Assembly: GCA_030692685.1 (NCBI GenBank)
Contig: JAUXZO010000209.1
Location: 16,772-80,771 of the forward strand
Source: Acidovorax sp.
GTDB taxonomy: Bacteria > Pseudomonadota > Gammaproteobacteria > Burkholderiales > Burkholderiaceae_C
Length of the DNA stretch: 64,000 bases
Reading direction: 5' to 3'
This document shows positions 16,920-24,900 of this stretch, piece after piece; within the stretch, counting starts at the first letter, position 1, and every line of letters begins with the position of its first letter. The notes under the pieces were generated by a model that saw nothing but the letters and a program-made list of their open reading frames with translations, did no database searches and was not told the DNA's origin. Made by a program: the position numbers and the translations under genes.

Positions 16920-16942
16920 AGCCCGCCCCGAGCGGGCTTTTT
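16920..16942 (+). terminator. Rho-independent terminator
   Basis: AGCCCGC and GCGGGCT arms around a 4-base loop with TTTTT at the 3' end. It closes the 16159-16916 gene pair. Confidence 0.7.
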
Positions 16943-17020
16943 CACGCCCGAAATTGTGCCGCAGAGGTCGATTTTTTTCCTCGCGCATCATGGGCGCATC
17001 CCAACCTCCTGGAGATGCAA

Positions 17021-17380
17021 ATGACCCGAGACCCATGGCCAGCCGATACCCTGGCCCGCGCAGAGAAAGCGATCACCGACCTTGAAGCCTTCTGGGATCG
17101 CTTCCGCAATAGCACGACATATGGTCGCCAACTCGAACTCCCAAAGTTGCAGCCGATCCGCCGGGAGCTGGTTTCCGTCACCGAGGCCGACAGCTACGCG
17201 CTGGAACACCTCACAAGGCTGGACGACGTTTGCCGCCAGCTGACTCGCTCACGGCAACCGAGCAACTTCGACGAATCGCGGGTTGTGGTGTTTGGATTGG
17301 GTGACGTGTCGAACATGCGCGGTTGGATGGCCGAGCTGGGTTTGGTGAAGGATGCGGTGCCGCCTGACCTAACTCGCTAA
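17021..17380 (+). CDS. hypothetical protein, 119 aa
   Basis: ATG 17021 is chosen because a CCTGGAG site ends 6 bases upstream; the ATG at 17015 is too close to it. The protein is mostly helical (DTLARAEKAITDLEAFWDRFR, EADSYALEHLTRLDDVCRQL) with a final short alpha/beta part (VVVFGLGDVSNMRGWMAELGLV). No membrane segment or known motif. It is a single gene between a terminator and a convergent small membrane gene (stop codons 8 bases apart). Confidence 0.55.
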   Translation: MTRDPWPADTLARAEKAITDLEAFWDRFRNSTTYGRQLELPKLQPIRRELVSVTEADSYALEHLTRLDDVCRQLTRSRQPSNFDESRVVVFGLGDVSNMRGWMAELGLVKDAVPPDLTR

Positions 17381-17388
17381 GGTCGTGC

Positions 17389-17568
17389 TCAGTACCACGG
17401 ATACTTCACCTGCAATCGATCCAGCTCCTTCTGTTCATCAGCAGGTAGTCGTTTCCCGCTGAACCTGCGCTTGTTCTTGAGATGCTGCAGTCGTTTTAGA
17501 TCATCCCTATTCCAGAGGGCGCTAAGCACTATCAGCACCAAGAAAACGGAACCGATGATCCAAGCCAT
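17389..17568 (-). CDS. 59-aa single-pass membrane protein
   Basis: A strong AGGAGGCTCCT ribosome site directly precedes the ATG at 17568. The protein has one N-terminal membrane helix (WIIGSVFLVLIVLSAL, residues 3-18), then a charged, helical cytoplasmic tail rich in Lys, Arg and Leu, ending KYPWY. Topology resembles small stress or regulatory membrane proteins such as PspB, but sequence identity cannot be claimed. Function unknown. Confidence 0.6.
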   Translation of the reverse strand: MAWIIGSVFLVLIVLSALWNRDDLKRLQHLKNKRRFSGKRLPADEQKELDRLQVKYPWY

Positions 17569-17686
17569 AGGAGCCTCCTGTTGCTCAATGTAGCATTTGG
17601 AAATCCGTCAGCAGTTGTCCCTTGCGTCTCTGCCACTATGGGGCCGGGCTTGCTGTCGGGCATCAATTACGTACAGGAGAGATTTC

Positions 17687-18148
17687 ATGCGTCACTTCTT
17701 GGCAAGTGCAATCCTGGCAGTCTGCATTCCCGCTTGGGCGGATCAGCCCGTGACTTTCGCCCCCCGCGACAACGGTTTCGTGGTCAGTTCCACTGCGTCT
17801 GGGTCAGTCCGCAAGGACGGCCCTTTCCTGGCTGTGTCGCTTGCCCAACACACCTTGCGCCAAGGCAACCAGTTCAAGACACCGACCAAAGTGCTGGAGT
17901 ACCGTGTGGGCCTTGCGCGAAACAATGCGCAGGGCAGGTGGGATGTGGAGCGCTGGTCCCCCGCCTTCCCGGCGAGCTTCACGCTGAGCCCGGGTGACAC
18001 GCGGCAGTTGCCAGGCACCACAGCGCTCATCCCAATCGACAACCTGCCCTCACTCAAGGGCACCTGGTTGGTCATACAAGTGAAGGTGCAGCGCGAAGGA
18101 GTCGTAGGGAGCACTTACGCACACAGCAACGAGATCAAGGTCGAATGA
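17687..18148 (+). CDS. secreted protein with Sec signal peptide, 153 aa
   Basis: ATG 17687 follows a CAGGAGAGA site. Residues 1-18 are a classical signal peptide (MRHFLASAILAVCIPAWA, cleavage before DQP). The mature part is beta-rich with no Cys and no lipobox, so it is periplasmic or secreted. Segments such as VLEYRVGLARNN and LKGTWLVIQVKVQREG suggest an immunoglobulin-like or beta-sandwich fold. In a prophage this is an unusual accessory gene; it could modify the lysogen's envelope. No family recognised. Confidence 0.6.
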   Translation: MRHFLASAILAVCIPAWADQPVTFAPRDNGFVVSSTASGSVRKDGPFLAVSLAQHTLRQGNQFKTPTKVLEYRVGLARNNAQGRWDVERWSPAFPASFTLSPGDTRQLPGTTALIPIDNLPSLKGTWLVIQVKVQREGVVGSTYAHSNEIKVE

Positions 18149-18166
18149 AAGCACTCTGCTGCGGTG

Positions 18167-18847
18167 TCAGCCCCTGTGCACCTGGAAAAACGAACTCGCA
18201 GAGGAAAGAAATTCTGTCGGGTCCAGGATTCCAAGGGTGTCAATCTCCCATAGGTCCGATTCGCTGATCATCTCATCACTCCTCTCGCTTGAGTAGCGCG
18301 AGTTCAACATCGCCGGCCATCCGTTTACTGGCAGTTCGCCCGACCCCAAAAAGCGTGGCGCCCACTCTTTTTGGTACCACAGCTGTGACTCGCCGAAGGA
18401 GCCTACAAAGCTGTCGTATTCGCCCTTTCTGTGAGGGGTGGTAGACGGCCCAAACCACTCGTCGGCGCCATCCATTGCGCCTTTCTGAATCTCGACGCGG
18501 CTCGCATTGTCTTCCTCGTGGAGTCCTGCTTGGCGGCTCAGCATTGAAAACAGATAGTGGCAGTACCCAGCGCAGAAAATTCCCATGACTTGTGCGAGAT
18601 ACACCGCCTTGTTCGCGACAATCAATTGGACTGCCTCCTCGCTCACGAACCCTTCGTCACTGAGCTGTCCGCTTGCAATTGGATGCAGCGCGCCGACCGC
18701 AAGGTCGTATGACCAACGGAGTGAGTTGTAGCCGAACTCGCTGAGCGATAGGTCTTGCAGCACAGAACCATGCTCATCAAGAACGCGGACTTTGAGTGGA
18801 ACGGGTTCAGACGGCGCCTTCTGCGAGAAGAAATTGAAAAGCCCCAT
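18167..18847 (-). CDS. hypothetical protein, 226 aa
   Basis: Start set at the ATG at 18847 (MGLFNFFSQKAP), because the open frame further upstream overlaps the giant gene's start and its motif region. The N-terminus is amphipathic and could be a membrane-surface helix. The body is soluble and acidic with several aromatic clusters (EWAPRFLGSGELPVNGWPAML). No known motif. It is divergent from the giant gene, with about 125 bases between the starts that contain the shared 14-base motif. Confidence 0.55.
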   Translation of the reverse strand: MGLFNFFSQKAPSEPVPLKVRVLDEHGSVLQDLSLSEFGYNSLRWSYDLAVGALHPIASGQLSDEGFVSEEAVQLIVANKAVYLAQVMGIFCAGYCHYLFSMLSRQAGLHEEDNASRVEIQKGAMDGADEWFGPSTTPHRKGEYDSFVGSFGESQLWYQKEWAPRFLGSGELPVNGWPAMLNSRYSSERSDEMISESDLWEIDTLGILDPTEFLSSASSFFQVHRG

Positions 18848-18924
18848 TTTGTGTCCCAGAGGTGAAGAGTGAGCAAGGGACGAGCATAGGCGACGGCGCG
18901 CCAACTGAACTCGGCTTGATCGCG

Positions 18925-18938
18925 CCCCAGTAGGGTTT
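18925..18938 (+). promoter_or_regulatory. second exact copy of the 14-base late motif
   Basis: CCCCAGTAGGGTTT, 47 bases before the giant gene start, identical to 5033-5046. Downstream sequences in both places are GC-rich and lead straight to an ATGG start without an obvious sigma-70 -10 box, so a phage-specific promoter or processing site is a reasonable reading. Confidence 0.45.
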
Positions 18939-18971
18939 GCTCCCCCGCGCCCCGCGCGGAAGACTGCGGGG

Positions 18972-21900
18972 ATGGCCAAAGACACCATCTCCTATGAAGA
19001 CGCCTTCGGGCTCACATCCACCCCTGCTGCGCCCAGCACGGGAAGCATCAGCTACGAGGAAGCCTTCGGACTCCCGCCAGCACCACCCAAGCGCCGAACG
19101 CTCGCCTCCATCGCCAACGACACGGTGATCGAGGTGGCCAACGCCGCCGCGGGCGGTGTGTCCGCAGCGGCCAACTTCGTGCGCCCCGGCAATGCGGTCT
19201 CGGGCTTCATCGACAAGAACATCGTCGAGGCTGGCGAGGCCAGCCAGAGCGATGCCACCAAGGCTGAGAAGCAGCGCTTCCGCCAGGGCGTCGCCAATGC
19301 CGACGGCGTGATGGACGAACTCGGGGCGGTGGGCAGCTACGTGGTCAACAACCCTGTGCTCGCCGCGGCTCAGGCAGCAGGCTCTTTCGTCGGCCCAGGC
19401 CTGGCCGTCAAGGGCGGGCGCACGCTGGCATCCGTTGCGGGTCTGAACGCTGCGCGCGGTGGGCTAGCTGGCGGTGCTGCTGCGGGTGCTGCCATGGCTG
19501 GCGGCGATGCGGCTGGCACGGCCTACGAGCTGGCCAGCAAGGCGGGCGCCACGGATGAGCAGGCTGTGGCCGCCGGGCGTGGTGCAAGCGTGCTGCCCGC
19601 AGTCATCGGTGGTGTCGGCGGTGTGGTGGGCGCCGAGCGCCTGGTGGCCGGGGCCAAGGGCTTTGCTGGCAATGCCGCATCTCGTGCTCTGAAGACCGGC
19701 GCGGTGGAAGGTGCCCAGGAAGCCATCGAGGAGGGCGTGACCCAGTACGAAGGCCAGCGCGCGGCCATGCCGTTCGACGCGACCATTGACCCGACCAAGG
19801 GCGTTGCGGCAGCGGCCGGCATGGGCGCAGCACTGGGCGGGGCGACAGGTGCGGGCGCCTCGCTGCTTACGGGCGGGCAGGCTATAGGAGATGTGCCAGA
19901 TACGGCCCCAGCGCTTAACCAACAAGCGCAAGCAGCTATCAAACCTGTAGCAACGACAGCCATTGACCCGAACGCCGGTCCGCTGTCGAAGGCGGCATCC
20001 ATGGCGGGTGATCTGGGCCTCACTCCAGTACCTGCCGCGCCCACGGCCCAAGACCAGCGCGCGCAGCTGGATGCGACCATTGCCCGGCTGCCTGATGCGG
20101 AGCAACGTGAGGCGCGGCTGAACCTCGCGGATCTGGACAACGAATCTCTGCCCGCCGGTGTGCGTGCCATGCGCGACGCGCGCCTGCAGGAACTGGTCGG
20201 CGGAGCACCTGCGGCCCCTGTGGAATTAATCCCCAGCGACATGGAGCGCGGGCGGGTGATGCCCGGCTTTGATGCGCGGGTCGACGATGCTCCACCCACG
20301 AGGCTGTCTATCGCGCCAGAGCAGGGCCAGCAGCCCATTGATGGGATCGCCTTCGACGCACCGGCCATGCCCGCCCTCGCGGTGAATCCCGACGAAGCCC
20401 GCATCACCCAGCTTGCCCTCGATGCCGACCTGACCCCAGGCGAGCCGATGCAGTTGAACAAGGCCCACGCTCTGCGCCGGGCTGCTGCTGCCGAGGGCAT
20501 CACCATGTCGGTGATCCCTCACCCATCGGGCCGCGGCTACGACGTGGCGCCTACCGCGCGCCTGGACCCTGCTGCACGTGCCGCCATGCCCCAGGATGAA
20601 GCCGCCGCACAGTTGCCGTTCGACCAGAGCCCATCGGGGCGCATGGTGGCCAGCTCAGGCGGTGGCGTGCGTGCGGAGACGCGGCCGGAGGCGGTGGCGC
20701 GTGGCAACACAGCGGCGGCGCAGCGCCAAGGGGTGGAGGCCGAGCGCCAGCGCCGCACTGAACTTGGCCTGAGCAACATCACCCCGGTGACCCCCGTGCG
20801 TGAAGGGGGTAGCGTTTCGCGACCCCCTTTGGCCTTCGACAACTCGCCTACCGGCCGCATGGTGGCGGGCGCAGATGGCTTGCGCGCTGAGCGTCGCTCC
20901 GAGGCGGTGAACCGCAACAACCCACCCGCCCCGGCACCAGCGCCGCAGACCGTGGCCAGCGCCAGCGGCGCGCCGTTCGCTTCGCGCCAGGTGGCCCAGC
21001 AGGCTTTGCAGCGCCAGCAGCTCGCGGGCACGCATGAGGTGGTGCCAGCAGGTGGCGATGAGTCGCTGGGTTTTGTGCTTCAAGAAAAGGGGAGAAATCA
21101 ACCCCCAGCGCTTGACAGTAAAGCGCAAGCAGCTACTGAATCAGTAGCGGACCGCGCCCCCAACTGGCGCACCAACGCACTGCAGGCGAACCGCATCGCA
21201 CGCGGCCTGGGCATCGATACCAAGGGCAAGCGCGTGGCTGAGGTGGTGGCAGAAATCGACACTGCAGATTCACAGCGAAATCAGCCGCCCGCGCTTAATG
21301 GTCAAGCGCAGGAAGCTATAAATTCTGTAGCGGATTTGGACCGGGCGAATGGACTCTATCCCCCCGGTGCTGCAACCCGTGTGGACGAGGGCCGCTGGCA
21401 GCCCGCCGTAAAAACTGGGCAAGGCGCTGGCCGGTCCATCCCTGGTGCCCCAGCATTCCCAGATGCAGGCAGCGCAGCCGCATGGGCCAAGTACGAGCAG
21501 GCCAAAGAGCGAGCAGGTGCTGATGTGCAGGCGCTGCAGCAGCTTCAGGATTCCATCCCCGGCAGCATGCGCAGCGAGGGGGTGGCCACCACCACGATGC
21601 GCCCCACCGAATCCGCTCCTGAGTTGGTAGCTGCTAGCGCTGATGTGGAAAGCGCTGGCGGTACATCAGGCCCGCGTCAGGGGGGTGGCCTGCAGCAGGA
21701 ACGCCCCCCACGGTCTGGCCCACGCGCAAAATCTGATGGAAATCAGGCTCCAGCGCTTGGTGCGAAAGCGCAAGCAGCTATTAAATCAGGAGTGAATTCC
21801 AAGGCTGCGAGCCCAGGTGCAGCACCACGGTCCACCACCAGGATCGACGACTTCGGCGAGACGCTGCAGGGCGCCCGCAAGATGCTCTACGCGGAGGCAT

Positions 21901-24900
21901 ATGCCGACGGCATGGCCAAGGCCAAGGAGCTGGATACCCGCTCGCACCCGCTCTCGAAGACCTGGCCTGAACCCGACTACCAGAAGCTGCTGGAAGGCGG
22001 CACCAGCCGCGCGGCGGTGGACTTTGCGCGTGCGGCCCGTGATCACGTTCCCACGAAGCCACAGGCAGCGTGGAAGACCAAAGGTTGGGCGCAACTGGTG
22101 GAACAACTGCGCGGCCTCGCTGACGATGCCATCTCAGGGCGGATCGACACGTCGGCGGCAATGGCCGCAACCCGCGCGGGCGACTTCCGGGGGCAGGATG
22201 AGCTTCTGCAGGGCGCCGTGGCGCTCTACGGTGCGCTGGGACATGATCGGTCGCTCAAGGGTTTGAAGCTGACGCGAGACAAATACTCCCTCTACGACGG
22301 TGTGCGCCACGACCCGCCGCGCGTCATCTGGACTGTGTCGCGTGAAGCCAAGGGCAGCGCCTTCGGCAACTGGCCGCGCGAGCTGGCCAAGGGTGACACC
22401 CGCGAGGCAGCCATTGCAGCCTTCAAGAAGCGCGCCGAGGAACTGCTGGCCGAGGAGCGGGCACCAGCCAAGGGCGCGACCTTCGAGATCTATGGCAAAC
22501 GCGCTGGCGGCGCCAGAGAGTTCTTCATCGGCAAGAAGATCGGCCGCAACGTCGCCGAGCTGAAGGCGGGCTTCGCCGACATCAAGGCAGCGCGACAGTA
22601 CCTGGCCGACAACCAGCCGGAGCTGGAGAACCTGCTGGACAAGTACAAGGCCATCCCACCCGTGCGCTCAGGCACCAACGCCCCGCGCATCGGTGAGGAC
22701 TACCGCAAGGGCGCGGATGTGACGCCCGAGCAGTTCCAAGAGGCATTCGGGTTCCGGGGTGTGCAGTTCGGCAACTATGTTGAAGGCGGGCGGCGCCAGC
22801 AGGATCTGAATCAGGCATACGACGCGCTGATGGACCTGGCCGCCGTGCTGAACCTACCGCCCCGGGCGCTGTCGCTGGGTGGCCGTCTGGGCCTGGCCTT
22901 CGGTGCGCGCGGCACCGGCGGGACGGACGCTGCAGCCGCCCATTACGAACGCGGCAACATCGTCATCAACCTGACCAAGCGCGAAGGAGCGGGCAGCCTG
23001 GCGCACGAGTGGTGGCACGGCCTGGACAACTACTTCTCGCGCGAGCGCGGCGACGGCGGTGGATTCATGACCGAGCGCGAGCAAGGCGGGGAGGGTGTGC
23101 GCGAGGAGATGCGCGCCGCATTCCGCGAGGTCAACGGAGCGATCAATCGCACGCGGATGCAGGAACGCAGCCGCAAGCTGGACGACCGCCGGACCAAGGA
23201 CTACTGGACCACCAAGCCAGAGATGTCGGCCCGCGCCTTCGAGAGCTACGTGATCGCCAAGCTGCAAGACCAGAACGCGGGGAACGACTACCTGGCCAAC
23301 GTGGTGGGCGCCAGCGCCTTCGCACTGGAGGGCGGCTACCCATACCCCACCGCGGGCGAACTGCCGGTGATCCGGGGCGCCTTTGATGGGTTCTTCGAGA
23401 CCGTGGAGACGCGGCAGGGCGAGGGCGGGGAGACTGTGCTTTTCAGCCGTGATGGCGCGGGCCAGACTCCGGACATGGCGAGCGTGGATTCCGTCCGTGC
23501 GGCCGTGCGCGAGCTGGTCAACGGTATTGGCACCTTGCCCAACCAGCTGGGCCGCGTGGTGGTGGCCACCTCGCAGGAGATCCAGCGCGACTGGCAGCCC
23601 CTGATCGGGCCCGTCTCTATGGAGTCCGCAGACACAGGCCGCGCTGAGGGCTTCTACGACCCGAAGACCAAGACCGTCTTCCTGATCGCGGACAACATCC
23701 GCAAGGGCGACGAGATGGCTGTGGCGGCCCACGAACTGATGCACAAGCATGGTCAGGCGGTGCTGGGAGAGCAGGGTTGGAACCAGCTGCACGATGTCAT
23801 CGGCACGTGGGCCAAGGCCACCCCGGGCAGCACCGAGCGCGCGGTGTACGACGAGGCCGCGCGCCGCGTGCGCGCCACCGGCCAGGAGCTGGCCAACCAG
23901 GAGATGTTCCCCTACGCCGTGCAGGTGGCGCTGGAGATGGGTGTTCGCCCGAACGCCATGAAGCCGCAGGGCTCTGTGGCCCGCTGGCTGGCCCAGGTCC
24001 GGAGCGCGCTGCGCACGGTGTGGAACAAGATCGCCGGGCAGAAGGGCGACTTCAACTCGCTGGACCTGGTGAACCTGGCCTTCGGCATCGCGCAGCGCGA
24101 GAACCCTGCGCACACCGTGGAACTCGATGCAGCGATGGCAGAAAGCGCAACCCGGGCCCAGGACGCGCTGAAGGAAATCAGCGATGCCGAGGACCTTTTC
24201 GCCCTGCCGAAATCCGACAAAGACACGGTGACCGGCATCGCCGCAGAACACGACCCCGAAATCAAGGTGCGCACCACTGAACTGGGCGGCGAGACCATGT
24301 ACACGCTGGCCCTTCCGGATGGCACGCGGGCGACGATCACAAGCCGGGAGCCGACCAGAGACGAGGTATTCGGGATGGATCAGGCGACCGGGCGGTGGAT
24401 CAGCGCACGGCCAGGGGAAAACGCACCGCCGGTAGGTTCGCGTTCCGACGTGTGGGTGGACGTCTCCGCGCTGAAACCCGGTCAGAACGGAGCCCGGGTG
24501 TACAACATCGCGGCGACCTTCGCCAAGAACACCGGGCGCATTTTCATTGGCGACCCGTCGGGCCTGTCAGATGCCGCGCTGCGGCGGCGTGCCGAGCAGA
24601 TGTTGTCCAGCGCCCTCAAATTTGGCACAACAGACCACTTGGCCCCTCACCCGCGCCAAGTGGCCGGTGACGCTGCGCTTGGCGTGCCGCCGCTGCGCTG
24701 GGTCTATGGAGACCATGCTGGAAACATCGAGCGTCTCGTTGACGTGAACCAGCAGGCGCTGGAGAATGCATACCCAGACGCCAAGAACCTCAGCTATGAC
24801 CTCGACACCGGCAACTTCATCAACGCTCGCACCGGCGAAGTCGTATCGCGGGCTGAGCTGGCTGAGCTCGCAGGAAGAAGCACCCCCCGAGCAAGCGGCA

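Noticed and set aside
22854..24251. 465-codon minus-strand frame inside the giant gene
   Set aside because: Same type of shadow; the plus strand here carries both HExxH motifs in a continuous protein.
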